This document shows, piece by piece, positions 17,951 to 27,070 of a stretch of DNA of 64,000 nt. Source of the DNA: Curtobacterium flaccumfaciens UCD-AKU. Lineage in GTDB: Bacteria > Actinomycetota > Actinomycetes > Actinomycetales > Microbacteriaceae. The stretch spans positions 126,414 through 190,413 of the forward strand of contig NZ_KB714631.1 in assembly GCF_000349565.1 (NCBI RefSeq), written 5' to 3'. The first letter of the stretch is position 1, and the number at the start of each line of letters is the position of its first letter. The position numbers and the translations under genes were made by a program. Below the pieces are notes generated by a model. It worked only from the letters and a program-made list of their open reading frames with translations, had not been told where the DNA came from and did not search any database.

Positions 17951-19618
17951 ATGAGACGCCCCAACCGCCTGACGATCACCGCGGCCGTCGCCGCAGCAGC
18001 AGCCCTGGTCCTGACCGGCTGCTCGGGTGGGGGCTCGTCCGACGACGGTGCCGACGGCACGGCCAAGGGCGGCACGCTCAACATCCTGACGCCGCAGACC
18101 TCGTTCCACCTCGACCCGGCGACCAGCCAGAGTCTCGGCATCACGTCGATGGGGCTCGTCGCGCGTCGACTCACCACCTGGGACGTCGAGCCGGGCAAGA
18201 CGGCGAAGGTCGTGCCCGACCTGGCGACCAACACCGGCGTCTCGAGCGACGACGGCAAGACCTGGACCTACACGCTGAAGGACGGCGTCGAGTTCCAGGA
18301 CGGCACGCCGATCACCACGAAGGACATCAAGTGGGGCATCGAGCGCTCGTTCGCGCCGACGCTGAGCGGTGGCCTGAGCTACCACAAGTCGCTCCTGGTC
18401 GGTGGTGACTCCTACAAGGGCCCGTTCGACGGCAAGTCGCTCGACAGCATCGAGACCCCGAACGACAAGACCATCGTCTTCAAGCTCAACGCCGCGTACG
18501 GCGACTGGCCGTGGCTCGCGTCGATGCCGGCGTTCACCCCGGTGCCCGAGGGCGACGGCAAGGACACCGGCGCCTACGACCTGAAGCCGGTCGCGTCCGG
18601 CCCGTACCAGGTGCAGTCGAACACGCAGGGCTCGCAGGTCACGCTGGTCCGCAACAAGAACTGGAGCGCGAAGACCGACGAGGTCCGCACGGCCGGCCCG
18701 TCGAAGATCGTGTTCAAGGAGAGCCAGGACCAGTCCACGGCCACGCAGACCCTGATCGCGGACAACGGCGACGCCAAGAACTCCTTCGGGGCGATCTACC
18801 TCGGTGCCGCGGAGCTGAACCAGGTGCGCAGCAACCCGGCCGCCCAGGACCGCCTCGCCACCTCGAAGGCCGGCCCGATCAGCTACATGGCGATCAACAC
18901 GCAGCGCGGTGCGCTCAAGGACCTCAAGGTCCGACAGGCCCTGCAGTACGCCGTCGACCGCAAGTCGTTCCGGATCGCCGCAGGCGGCGCGATCGCCGGG
19001 TCGTACGCCTCGACCCTGATCACCCCGGGCATCGCGGGGCGCCAGGACTACGACCTGTACAAGACGAAGGCCACCGGCGACGTCGACAAGGCGAAGCAGC
19101 TGCTCAAGGAGGCCGGTGTCTCGGGCCTGAAGCTGACCCTCGTCACGCAGAACGACCCGACGTACCTCGCCCAGGCGCAGGCGCTGCAGTCCGGACTGAA
19201 GCGTGCCGGCATCACGGTGACACTCAAGCCCCTGGACTACGACTCCTTCACGCAGGCGACCACCAACGGCACCGACTTCGACCTGTCGCTGTCGAGCTGG
19301 CAGCCGGACTTCCCGAGCGCGAACGCCAACCTCCAGCCGCTCTACGCCTCGTCGCAGATCGGTGGCGGCGGCTACAACGTCTCGAAGTACAGCAACCCCG
19401 AGGTCGACGCCCTCATCGCGAAGGCGAGCTCGACGGTCGACCAGGACGCCGCGCAGAAGCTCTGGGCCCAGGCCGACCAGAAGATCATGGCCGACGCCCC
19501 GGTCGTGCCGCTGATCTACGCGAAGCAGTCGTTCCTCGCCGGGTCGAACGTGCAGAACTTCCAGATCGCGGACTTCCCCGCGTACCCGAACTACCTCAAG
19601 GTCTCGCTCAAGCAGTGA
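17951..19618 (+). CDS. Peptide/solute-binding lipoprotein, SBP_bac_5 family
   Basis: Extracellular receptor for a peptide (Dpp/Opp-class) importer encoded by the next three genes. 555 residues. N-terminus MRRPNRLTITAAVAAAAALV with lipobox LTGC and a Gly/Ser-rich linker. Family blocks: GGTLNILTPQ, TWTYTLKDGVEFQDGTPI, KDIKWGIERS, GPYQVQS, QALQYAVDRKSF, NDPTYLAQAQALQSGL and SSWQPDFPSANA. Start ATG 17951 follows GAGGAG; the open frame upstream lacks signal character. Stop overlaps the next start (GTGA). Ligand unknown: peptides, but also opines, nickel or oligosaccharides are carried by this family. Confidence 0.92.
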   Translation: MRRPNRLTITAAVAAAAALVLTGCSGGGSSDDGADGTAKGGTLNILTPQTSFHLDPATSQSLGITSMGLVARRLTTWDVEPGKTAKVVPDLATNTGVSSDDGKTWTYTLKDGVEFQDGTPITTKDIKWGIERSFAPTLSGGLSYHKSLLVGGDSYKGPFDGKSLDSIETPNDKTIVFKLNAAYGDWPWLASMPAFTPVPEGDGKDTGAYDLKPVASGPYQVQSNTQGSQVTLVRNKNWSAKTDEVRTAGPSKIVFKESQDQSTATQTLIADNGDAKNSFGAIYLGAAELNQVRSNPAAQDRLATSKAGPISYMAINTQRGALKDLKVRQALQYAVDRKSFRIAAGGAIAGSYASTLITPGIAGRQDYDLYKTKATGDVDKAKQLLKEAGVSGLKLTLVTQNDPTYLAQAQALQSGLKRAGITVTLKPLDYDSFTQATTNGTDFDLSLSSWQPDFPSANANLQPLYASSQIGGGGYNVSKYSNPEVDALIAKASSTVDQDAAQKLWAQADQKIMADAPVVPLIYAKQSFLAGSNVQNFQIADFPAYPNYLKVSLKQ

Positions 19619-21417
19619 CCGATCCGATCCTGCAGGTCGAGGGGCTCCGCGTCGCGTTCGGCGACGCGGAGCCCGTCGTCCGTGACGTCTCCTTCGACCT
19701 GACGCCCGGCCGGGTCCTCGCCCTGGTGGGGGAGTCAGGCTCGGGCAAGTCCGTCAGCGCCATGAGCGTGCTCGGGCTCCTGCCGCCGCAGGCCTCGGTG
19801 TCGGGCAGCGCCCGGTTCCGCGGCGAAGAGCTCATCGGTGCCGCCACCGAGACCGTCCGCGCCGTCCGTGGTACGGGCATCGGCGTGGTGTTCCAGGAGC
19901 CGATGAACTCGTTCACACCGGTCCTGTCGATCGGCACCCAGATCGCCGAGGCCGTCCGGGTACACCCGTCGGGACTCGACCGTGCCGGTGTCACGGCCCG
20001 CGTCGACGAGTTGCTCCGCGACGCCGGGCTCGCCGACCCCGAGCGCATCCGGAAGGCCTACCCGCACGAACTGTCCGGCGGCCAGCTCCAGCGTGCGATG
20101 ATCGCGATGGCCCTGGCCGGCGATCCGGTGGCGCTCTTCGCCGACGAACCCACGACCGCGCTCGACGTCACCGTGCAGGCCGGCATCCTCGACCTGCTGC
20201 GGCGGCTCGGCCGCGAGCGTTCCCTGGCCGTGTTGCTCATCACCCACGACATGGGCGTGGTGGCGGACGTCGCGGACGACCTGCTGGTGCTGCGTCGCGG
20301 CGACCCGGTCGAGCACGGGACCGTCGCCGAGGTCTTCGACCACCCGACCGCCGACTACACGCGCGAGCTCCTCGCGGCCGTCCCCAGCCTGGAGGCGCGT
20401 GGAAGCTCCGCCGAGCCGCTCGCGTCGACCGAGACTCGGCCTGCCGGACCGGACGCGGCTCCGGCAAGCCGCAATCTGTCCGCAGACGCGAGCACCGCCT
20501 CGGCCCCGGCCGACGTCGACGACGCGAGTCGCGCCTCTCCCCACCGGCACGGCCGGCCCGCCGCTGGCGCGTCGGACCAGAACCGGCGGCGTGGGCCCAG
20601 TCCGCTCGTGGCGCGCCTGCGCGACGTCGCCGTGCGGTACTCGCGCCGAGGCGCACCCACCGTGTCCGGTATCGACCTCGACCTGCACGCTGGCGAGACC
20701 GTCGGCCTGGTGGGCGAGTCCGGTTCCGGCAAGTCGACGATCGGGCGCGCGCTCGCGGGCCTGGTGCCCGTCGTCGCCGGCTCGGTCGAGGTGGACGGCA
20801 GCGACCTGCGCACCGCTCGCGGACGCCGGCTGCGCGAACTGCGCAGCCGGGTCGGCATCGTGTTCCAGGACCCGGCGTCGTCGCTCAACCCGCGGCAGAC
20901 CATCGGCTGGAGCATCGCGGAACCGCTGCTCGTGCACGGCACCGACTCCGCAGCCGAACGCGCCGAGCGTGTCCGCGAACTGCTGATCGCCGTGCAGCTC
21001 GACCCGACGTGGGCCGAGCGGTTCCCGCACCAGCTGTCCGGCGGCCAGCGGCAGCGAGTCGCCGTCGCGCGTGCGCTCGCGCTGCGGCCGGCACTCGTGA
21101 TCGCCGACGAACCGACCTCGGCACTCGACGTGACGGTGCAGGCCGCCGTGCTCGACCTGCTCGCCGGCCTGCAGCAGGAGTTCGGCTTCGGCATGCTGCT
21201 CATCAGCCACGACCTCGCCGTCGTCCGCCAGCTCGCCGACAAGGTGATCGTGCTGCGCGACGGCCGGATCGTCGAACGGGGGAGTACCGACGCGGTGCTC
21301 GACGACCCGCAACAGGACTACACGCGCATGCTCCTCGCCGCAGCGCCCGTCGCCGATCCCGTGCGACAGGCCGCCCGCCGCGAGGCGTGGCGCGCGTGGG
21401 AAGGAGTGGCCTCGTGA
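19615..21417 (+). CDS. Fused DppD-DppF-like ABC ATPase
   Basis: Both ATPase subunits of a peptide-type importer in one 600-residue chain. Half one has Walker A GESGSGKS (39-46), [15 protein letters not shown] and [13 protein letters not shown]. Half two has GESGSGKS (367-374), [15 protein letters not shown] and [13 protein letters not shown], with the DppF-type [15 protein letters not shown]. Between them, about residues 255-335, lies an Ala/Ser/Pro/Arg-rich linker without structure motifs. GTG 19615 overlaps the preceding stop, and its own stop overlaps the permease start. Such fusions are common in actinobacteria, so the fusion itself is real rather than a sequence error. Confidence 0.94.
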   Translation: MTDPILQVEGLRVAFGDAEPVVRDVSFDLTPGRVLALVGESGSGKSVSAMSVLGLLPPQASVSGSARFRGEELIGAATETVRAVRGTGIGVVFQEPMNSFTPVLSIGTQIAEAVRVHPSGLDRAGVTARVDELLRDAGLADPERIRKAYPHELSGGQLQRAMIAMALAGDPVALFADEPTTALDVTVQAGILDLLRRLGRERSLAVLLITHDMGVVADVADDLLVLRRGDPVEHGTVAEVFDHPTADYTRELLAAVPSLEARGSSAEPLASTETRPAGPDAAPASRNLSADASTASAPADVDDASRASPHRHGRPAAGASDQNRRRGPSPLVARLRDVAVRYSRRGAPTVSGIDLDLHAGETVGLVGESGSGKSTIGRALAGLVPVVAGSVEVDGSDLRTARGRRLRELRSRVGIVFQDPASSLNPRQTIGWSIAEPLLVHGTDSAAERAERVRELLIAVQLDPTWAERFPHQLSGGQRQRVAVARALALRPALVIADEPTSALDVTVQAAVLDLLAGLQQEFGFGMLLISHDLAVVRQLADKVIVLRDGRIVERGSTDAVLDDPQQDYTRMLLAAAPVADPVRQAARREAWRAWEGVAS

Positions 21418-22349
21418 CGGCCAACGTGGTCGACCGACCGGTCGCACCGTCCGGCCGTACGACCGGCTTCCGGGCCGTCGTGCGGCGGGTGCGGCAGGAC
21501 CGCTGGGCGGTGGCCTCGGCCGTCGTCATCGCGGTGTTCCTGGTGGTCGCCGTGGCGGCCCCGCTCATCGCGAAGGCGTCCGGGCAGGACCCGTACTCGT
21601 ACGACATCGACGCGCTCAACTCGTTCGGTGCTCCGCGCGGTCCGGGCGGCGGCATCAGCGGCGAGCACTGGTTCGGCGTCGAGCCCCTGACCGGGCGCGA
21701 CCTGTTCTCGATCGTCACGTACGGCGCGCGGACCTCGCTCGGCATCGGACTCGCCGCCACCCTGGTGTCGATCGTCATCGGCGTGCTCGTCGGCGTCACG
21801 ACCGGGTTCTTCGGCGGCTGGTACGACCGGGTGCTCTCGCGGGTCGTCGACGTGATCTTCGGGTTCCCGTCGCTCGTGTTCATGATCGCCCTCACCGCGA
21901 TCGTGCCGTCGTCGTTCCCGAAGCCCGTGCTCGTCGTGCTCGTCATCGGGTTCTTCGGCTGGCCGGCCGTGGCCCGTGTCGTGCGAGGACAGACGCTGTC
22001 GCTCGTCAGCCGGAACTACGTCGTGGCCTCCACCGCGATGGGTGCCGGCCGGTGGCACGTCATCCGCACGCAGCTGCTGCCGAACCTCGCCGCGACCATC
22101 ACCGTCTACGCGACGATCTCGATCCCGTCGATGATCGGTGCCGAGGCCGCGCTCTCGTTCCTCGCCGTCGGGGTCAACCCGCCGACGCCGTCGTGGGGTC
22201 GCAGCATCGGTGACGCCATCGGCTGGGTGCAGACCGACCCCATGTACCTCGTGTTCCCCGGAGCCGCACTGTTCCTCATCACCCTCGCCTTCAACGTGCT
22301 CGGCGACGCCCTGCGCGACGCCCTCGACCCGCGAGGGGGCACCGCGTGA
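21414..22349 (+). CDS. Peptide-type ABC permease, DppC-like
   Basis: Inner-membrane subunit, 311 residues. A short cytoplasmic N-terminus leads into WAVASAVVIAVFLVVAVAAP; the DppC-type periplasmic insertion HWFGVEPLTGRDLFSIVTYG follows, then VLSRVVDVIFGFPSLVFMIA and the EAA-like loop around YVVASTAMGAGRWHVIRTQL. Ends GDALRDALDPRGG, a family hallmark. GTG 21414 overlaps the ATPase stop with AAGGAG upstream. Confidence 0.93.
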   Translation: MTANVVDRPVAPSGRTTGFRAVVRRVRQDRWAVASAVVIAVFLVVAVAAPLIAKASGQDPYSYDIDALNSFGAPRGPGGGISGEHWFGVEPLTGRDLFSIVTYGARTSLGIGLAATLVSIVIGVLVGVTTGFFGGWYDRVLSRVVDVIFGFPSLVFMIALTAIVPSSFPKPVLVVLVIGFFGWPAVARVVRGQTLSLVSRNYVVASTAMGAGRWHVIRTQLLPNLAATITVYATISIPSMIGAEAALSFLAVGVNPPTPSWGRSIGDAIGWVQTDPMYLVFPGAALFLITLAFNVLGDALRDALDPRGGTA

Positions 22350-23350
22350 ACGCCGCGACCCTGCGCTTCCTCGCGATCCGCCTGCTCGGTGCGGCGGTCG
22401 TGCTGCTCGTCGTCGCGGCCATCACGTACGCGCTCTTCATGCTGCTGCCGACCAACCCGGCGCGGGCGATCTGCGACAAGCCCTGCACCCCGGACCGACT
22501 GCGCGAGGTGCAGGCGTTCCTGGGCACCGACAAGCCCTGGCTCGCACAGTTCGGCGCCTACCTGGCCGGCATCTTCACCGGCCGGACCTTCGGCAGCGGC
22601 AACAGCGTCATCGAGTGCGCGGCGCCGTGCTTCGGGTACTCGTTCCAGCTGCACGAGAGCGTCACCGAGCTCATCCTCGCGCGCCTGCCCGTCACCGCCT
22701 CGATCGCCGTCGGAGCCGCTGTGCTGTGGCTCGTGGCCGGGGTGTTCGGGGGCACCGTCTCGGCGCTGCGTCGCGGCACCTTCGTCGACCGGGCCGTGAT
22801 GACGGTCGCGGTCGCGGGTGTCTCGTCGCCGGCGTACCTGGTCGGACTGCTCGGCATCCTGCTGTTCGGGTTCGTGCTCGGGATCCTGCCGACGAGCGGC
22901 TACGTGGCCTTCGGCGACGACCCGGTCGGCTGGTTCACCCACCTGATCCTGCCGTGGTGCGTGCTGGCCTTCATCAGCGCTGCGATCTACGCCCGGCTGA
23001 CCCGCGGCGAGATGCTCGAGTCGATGTCGCAGGACTTCGTCCGGACCGCTCGGGCCAAGGGACTGCGGGAACGCCAGGTCGTCGTGCGGCACGGACTCCG
23101 GACGGCGATCCTGCCCGTGGTGACGCTGTTCGGGCTCGACCTCGGGTCGCTGCTCGGCGGTGCAGTCATCACCGAGAAGGTGTTCTCGATGCAGGGTCTC
23201 GGCGCGCTGCTGATCGACGCGGTGCACACGCTCGACCTGCAGGTGGTCGTCGGCTTCACGCTGTTCTCGGCGCTGCTGATCGTGACCGCGAACGTGATCG
23301 TCGACATCGTCTACGCGTTCGTCGACCCGCGGGTGCGGCGCCGGGCGTAG
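22346..23350 (+). CDS. Peptide-type ABC permease, DppB-like
   Basis: Partner membrane subunit, 334 residues. N-terminal helix RLLGAAVVLLVVAAITYALF, a periplasmic loop with four Cys residues (ICDKPCT, IECAAPCFG) that could form disulfides, AVMTVAVAGVSSPAYLVG, and the conserved TRGEMLESMSQDFVRTARAK followed by LRERQVVVRHGLR. Ends VYAFVDPRVRRRA, typical of DppB. GTG 22346 overlaps the DppC stop. Gene order binding protein-ATPase-C-B is the reverse of the common B-C order for permeases. Last gene of the operon; R2 repeats follow. Confidence 0.93.
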   Translation: MNAATLRFLAIRLLGAAVVLLVVAAITYALFMLLPTNPARAICDKPCTPDRLREVQAFLGTDKPWLAQFGAYLAGIFTGRTFGSGNSVIECAAPCFGYSFQLHESVTELILARLPVTASIAVGAAVLWLVAGVFGGTVSALRRGTFVDRAVMTVAVAGVSSPAYLVGLLGILLFGFVLGILPTSGYVAFGDDPVGWFTHLILPWCVLAFISAAIYARLTRGEMLESMSQDFVRTARAKGLRERQVVVRHGLRTAILPVVTLFGLDLGSLLGGAVITEKVFSMQGLGALLIDAVHTLDLQVVVGFTLFSALLIVTANVIVDIVYAFVDPRVRRRA

Positions 23351-23365
23351 GGCGCGGTCGAGCCT

Positions 23366-23485
23366 CGCACCGTGCGGGGCGCGCTGGTTCGTGCGAGGTT
23401 GCCCGCTCCGTTCTGCACTACGGCGCCGCACCGAGCGGGTAGCCCGTCACGGTCCGACGAACCCTGCACCGTGCGTCTGCGCCCG
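23366..23485. repeat. Intergenic repeat, family R2
   Basis: Between two convergent genes. CGCACCGTGCGGGGC at the left and CTGCACCGTGCG at the right frame an imperfect hairpin (arms about 23391-23415 and 23429-23453, about 18 of 23 pairs). Same words as the cluster at 3.9 kb: GTGCGAGGTTG, GCACTACGGCGCCGCACCGAGCG, CGACGAACCCTGCACCGTGCG. The rest of the gap to 23560 is Pro/Ala-coding-like GC-rich DNA with no gene. Confidence 0.65.
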
Positions 23486-23560
23486 GCCCGGCCCGGCTCG
23501 CCCCGCCCTGCGCCGGCTGCCCGCCCCGCCCTGCCCCGGCTCTCCGCCTGCCCGGCTGCC

Positions 23561-24025
23561 TCAGGCCGGGCGCCCCACGAACCGGTAGACCGAGCCGTCG
23601 TCGGTGCGCGTCAGCACGCCGAGGTCCACCGCATCCCGGCGCACGATGGACACGTCGGCCGCCAGCATGCCGATCGCGGCGTTCAGCACGGCCTCCGGCA
23701 CGGCGCGGTCACACCCGAGGCGCTCGAACACGAGCTCCACGATCCGGACGGACAGCGCATGTCGTTCGACGTCCTTCACCGGCATCCGCTCGATCCGGTC
23801 GAACTCGAGCACCGCTGCCGGCGACTGCAACCGCTGGAGTTCCCGTGCCGTCCGACCGAGCACCGCGGCGTCGGGGCCGTCGTCGGTGACCCAGTCGAAC
23901 GAGCCGACCGCCGCCTGGGTGCGGTCGTCGGCGGGGGCTCCGCCGAACACCGCCGCACGGAGGGCCGGGGACGCCAGGACGGAGACGACCTGACGCGCCC
24001 GGCCGACCACCCGGGCGACGTCCAT
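23561..24025 (-). CDS. DUF2087-like protein
   Basis: 154 residues, role unknown. The C-terminal half (VPEAVLNAAIGMLAADVSIV to RRDAVDLGVLTRTDDGSVYR) looks like the DUF2087 winged-helix-like domain often found in putative regulators. The N-terminal part is helical (ARVVGRARQVVSVLASPALR). ATG 24025 overlaps the stop of the Eis-like gene in ATGA, so the two are translated together; a functional link is therefore likely. No membrane segment or signal peptide. Confidence 0.7.
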   Translation of the reverse strand: MDVARVVGRARQVVSVLASPALRAAVFGGAPADDRTQAAVGSFDWVTDDGPDAAVLGRTARELQRLQSPAAVLEFDRIERMPVKDVERHALSVRIVELVFERLGCDRAVPEAVLNAAIGMLAADVSIVRRDAVDLGVLTRTDDGSVYRFVGRPA

Positions 24026-25344
24026 CAGAAGTACGTGATGCCGTGCGGCGTCCGCGGCGGCAACAGCATCGCGCGGAGCAGCTCCACCGACGCCGGGTCC
24101 GCAGCGCGGACCAGGCCGGCGGCCGCCAGGGTGACGGGGGAGACCGAGCCGATCAGCACCGCACCGAGCTCCGCGACGTCGAGCTGGACGTCAGACCCGG
24201 CCACGTCGACGTCGTCGGCGACGCGCGTGACGGTGCCACGGGCCTCCTGGACGTCCAGCCGGTACGTGCCGGTCGTGTGGCCGAGCGCATCGGTGACCGC
24301 GAGTGTCAGCGAGCCGTCGGTGGCGAACGGCCTCGACTCGAGCACCGCCGCCACGTCGAGCACGCGCAGCCAGACGTGGTCCTCCTCGTGGTCGACGTCG
24401 TACGCACGGTTGTCGCCGAGCGCCGCGACGATCGGGTCGTCGAGGCGGGACCGGTTGTACTTCACGACGTCGTTGAGGTCGACCGACAGCAGGAACTCCC
24501 ACAGGGCGGTGTAGGCCCGGTCGTCCGCGTAGACCAGGTCGACGATCTCGAGCGCGGTGTCGGAACCGCTGGTCTCCTTGACGCGCCAGGTGACGTAGCC
24601 GTCGATGTCGTCCGAACCGTCGGGCCGGTGCACGGCAGCGCGGACGTCCTTCGCCTTCTGGCCGTCGGGGCCACGCAGGCCGAAGACGACGTCCCAGGTG
24701 CCGGTGTTGCGGACCATGGAGCCGGGGGTGCGGGCGTGGAAGCGGTCGAAGACGGCCTTGCCCGGGCCGTCGGCGAGCCACTGCGGCGTCACGACCGACA
24801 CCGTGCCGGAGGTCGGCGCCAGCAGGGGGAGCGCGCGTTCGCGGCGGACGTGGATCGCGCGCTCGCGGATGGCGCTGCCGAAGCCGAAGCGGCGGTAGAT
24901 GGTGCCCTCGGACGCGGTCAGCGACGCCACGGCGTAGCCCTCGGCGACGCCCCGCTCGAGCGCGTGCGTCATCATCCGGCGCAGGATGCCGCGGCGGCGT
25001 TCGGTCGGACGGACGGTGACCGCGGAGATCGCCTGGGTGTCGACGGAGGACCCGTCTCCCCAGCTCAGCGCCTTGCGGAACCAGGTGAAGGTGCCGGCCG
25101 GCCAGGTCTCGTCGACGGACCCCGGGAACGGCTTCCGCACGTAGACGCCGAGGAAGGTCTCTTCGTCGGCGATGAAGTGCGACGCCATGCGGGCTGCGCC
25201 CTCGGCGTCGGGGTCGGCTTCGTGGAAGCCCATCCCGACGGCCTGCATCCACGGTGCCGTCTCGGCGTTCGGTGCCCCCTTGTCGTCCGTCCCGGGCGCG
25301 AACTCGCGCAGCTCGTAGCGGTCGTCGAATGCATCGTTGCTCAC
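24025..25344 (-). CDS. Eis-type GNAT N-acetyltransferase
   Basis: Acetyl-CoA-dependent acetyltransferase of the Eis (enhanced intracellular survival) family; mycobacterial Eis acetylates aminoglycosides and protein lysines. 439 residues, slightly long for the family. The acetyl-CoA motif is ISAVTVRPTERRRGILRRMM (107-126), followed by GTIYRRFGFG. A second GNAT-like region and a C-terminal sterol-carrier-like domain follow (AAVLESRPFATDGSLTLAV). The chain ends GITYF; a C-terminal carboxylate is part of the active site in Eis. Start is GTG 25344 with only a weak GGA upstream. Its substrate here is unknown. Upstream lies the R2 repeat field. Confidence 0.88.
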   Translation of the reverse strand: MSNDAFDDRYELREFAPGTDDKGAPNAETAPWMQAVGMGFHEADPDAEGAARMASHFIADEETFLGVYVRKPFPGSVDETWPAGTFTWFRKALSWGDGSSVDTQAISAVTVRPTERRRGILRRMMTHALERGVAEGYAVASLTASEGTIYRRFGFGSAIRERAIHVRRERALPLLAPTSGTVSVVTPQWLADGPGKAVFDRFHARTPGSMVRNTGTWDVVFGLRGPDGQKAKDVRAAVHRPDGSDDIDGYVTWRVKETSGSDTALEIVDLVYADDRAYTALWEFLLSVDLNDVVKYNRSRLDDPIVAALGDNRAYDVDHEEDHVWLRVLDVAAVLESRPFATDGSLTLAVTDALGHTTGTYRLDVQEARGTVTRVADDVDVAGSDVQLDVAELGAVLIGSVSPVTLAAAGLVRAADPASVELLRAMLLPPRTPHGITYF

Positions 25345-25899
25345 GTTCCGACACTATCGGGACCGGGTGACGTCGCGACAGCCGGGTGGTCTGCGTGGGG
25401 TCACGTGCCGGGAGTTGGGTGTCGGGGTGCACGGTGCGGGGTTCGTGGGTCAGGGCGGTGGAGGTGGCTCGGTGCGGGGTTGTGGCGGGGCACGGGGCGG
25501 GCAAGTTCGCACGGGTCGGGCGATCCGGCACGGTGCGCAGGCGCGACGAACCGGCACCGCGCGACGAACCCTGCACCGCACGACGAACCCTGCACCGCAC
25601 GACGAACCCGGCGCGGTGCGGTTCCGTGGTCGCGTCCTGGGGGCTCGACCGAAGCCGCACGGTGCGGGGTTCGTGGGCCGGGGCGGTGGAGGCGGCTCGG
25701 TGCGGGGTTGTGGCGGGGCACGGGGCGGGCAAGTTCGCACGGGTCGGGCGATCCGACACGGTGCGGCTCTGCTGCTCTGCGGCAGGAGCTCGCACCGGGA
25801 GCGGGAACGCGCACGGAGTCTCCGGCACTGCACGGTGCGCTGGCGCGACAAACCTGCACCGCACGACGAACCCCGCACCGTGCGACGGGCGGTGCCGCG
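25345..25899. repeat. Large R2 repeat field with 109-bp direct repeats
   Basis: A 555-bp stretch with no credible gene. Copies 25429-25537 and 25657-25765 are direct repeats differing at about 4 of 109 positions, 228 bp apart. Between them a 19-bp unit close to CGACGAACCCTGCACCGCA is repeated in tandem (about 25537-25620), and inverted forms (GCACGGTGCGGGGTTCGT versus ACGAACCCCGCACCGTGC) allow long stems. The field ends near 25893. The left end must contain the promoter of the Eis-like gene. Confidence 0.85.
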
Positions 25900-26433
25900 T
25901 CAGTCGGTCGCGCCCCGCGGGGGATCGACGAGCAGGCCGACGCGGTCGGCCAGGTAGTCGGCGAGGGGGACGGCGGCGCCGGCCGTCGGGGACCACCGGA
26001 CGGAGGGCACGTCGTCGGCGACGAAGAGCACACCGTCGGCGGCGACCAGGGTCTCGTCGACGGGGATCGGGACGGCGCCGTGGTTGACCGTCTCACCGGC
26101 GGCGAAGTGTCCCTTCGCGGCGGCGGCACGGTAGGCGCGACGGACCTCGGCGGAGACCGACTGGTACTGCGAACGACCGGGTTCGGTGACCCGGGTGATC
26201 GACCCGGTGGCCCAGACACCGCCGGCGGTCTCGGGGGACGACCCGATCAGGAGCGCTCCGACCCGCCACACCCGCCCGAGCGGCCGCATGGTGGGGTCAC
26301 GACGGATCCCGAGGACGGCCTTTGGCTGGACGTACTCGCCGAGCGCTTCGTCGGGGACGTCCGCGGCGCGGAGCCGTCGGGCCGCTGCGTCGAGGAGCTC
26401 CCGCGCCCGCTGCACTCCGTCCGTCACGTCCAC
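25900..26433 (-). CDS. Uncharacterised 177-residue protein
   Basis: No family recognised. An N-terminal amphipathic helix (GVQRARELLDAAARRLRAAD) is followed by a compact, mostly beta-looking domain with VWRVGALLIGSS, GVWATGSITRV, VRRAYRAAAAKGHFAAGETVN and VPLADYLADRVGLLVDPP. No signal peptide or membrane helix, so probably cytoplasmic. GTG 26433 is assumed. The signal-peptidase frame runs 137 bp into this gene on the same strand, so one of the two boundaries may be wrong. Codon use is normal for the region. Confidence 0.65.
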   Translation of the reverse strand: MDVTDGVQRARELLDAAARRLRAADVPDEALGEYVQPKAVLGIRRDPTMRPLGRVWRVGALLIGSSPETAGGVWATGSITRVTEPGRSQYQSVSAEVRRAYRAAAAKGHFAAGETVNHGAVPIPVDETLVAADGVLFVADDVPSVRWSPTAGAAVPLADYLADRVGLLVDPPRGATD

Positions 26434-27070
26434 CGAGCCTAGACCGGGTGGGGGTCGTGGTCTCGGTGGTGCTCCGTTCGACGTGGTGTGCTGCGCTGCG
26501 ACGCCCGCGGCCGGTGCCCGCCCGACGACGACGGGCGGTGCTGACGAAGCCGGCGGTCATCATGACCGCGCCGTACGTCAGGAGCACGCCGGCGACCAGC
26601 GGGATGAGCCAGCTGCGCGACCCGTTGACGAGCTGGTTGACCAGGCCGATGTCCGGGACGCTGTACCAGAGGACTCCGCGGATCTGCACGGCGGTGACGG
26701 GGGCGGGGTCGGCCTCGGCGTTGTTGTCGCCCTTGAGGACGAAGGTCCGTCCGCCGTCCGACGACGAGGACACCGACACCACGCGGTGGCTGATGACCGC
26801 GGGCTGGCCGGAGACGATCTGGTAGGTGACGACGTCGCCGACCTGGATGTCCTCGACCGGGGTCGGCCGGACCACGAGCAGGGTGCCCGGGGGGAGTGTC
26901 GGCTCCATCGACTGCGTCAGGACGGTGAGCGGCATCGACCCCGTGGCCTTCGGGACGACGATCAGCACGACGGCCAGCGCAGCCACGATGAGCAGGAGCC
27001 CGGTGCTGAGCCCGAACGCGACGGCGCGGACGACCGCTCGCCACCCGGTGCGTGGGGCGGGGGTGCTCAT
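26297..27070 (-). CDS. sipW: SipW-type signal peptidase I
   Basis: Membrane serine protease that removes atypical signal peptides. 257 residues. N-terminal anchor about residues 15-39 (AFGLSTGLLLIVAALAVVLI), catalytic Ser54 in LTQSMEPTLPPG, and His95 in VISHRVVSV in place of the usual bacterial Lys: the Ser-His dyad of the SipW/ER class. KGDNNAEADPAPV is the conserved late box, then a second helix LIPLVAGVLLTYGAVMMTAG. ATG 27070 overlaps the upstream stop in ATGA. The Arg/Pro/Gly-rich tail after about residue 190 is not like the family and overlaps the next gene by 137 bp; a one-base shift would end it at a TAG at 26439-26441. Encoded directly after three exported proteins with SipW-type signals. 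Confidence 0.88.
   Translation of the reverse strand: MSTPAPRTGWRAVVRAVAFGLSTGLLLIVAALAVVLIVVPKATGSMPLTVLTQSMEPTLPPGTLLVVRPTPVEDIQVGDVVTYQIVSGQPAVISHRVVSVSSSSDGGRTFVLKGDNNAEADPAPVTAVQIRGVLWYSVPDIGLVNQLVNGSRSWLIPLVAGVLLTYGAVMMTAGFVSTARRRRAGTGRGRRSAAHHVERSTTETTTPTRSRLGGRDGRSAAGAGAPRRSGPTAPRRGRPRRSARRVRPAKGRPRDPS

Noticed and set aside
19615..21417. Double-length ATPase as a missed stop or assembly fusion
   Set aside because: Both halves are complete, the linker is in frame, and fused DppD-DppF proteins are well known in actinobacteria.
23456..23560. Possible start of a forward gene after the DppB-like gene
   Set aside because: Frames here translate to Ala/Pro/Arg low-complexity text and run antisense into the DUF2087-like gene.
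25345..25899. Open frames in the R2 field as genes
   Set aside because: They are repeat-derived Arg/Gly/Pro text, duplicated with the repeat, and lack ribosome sites.
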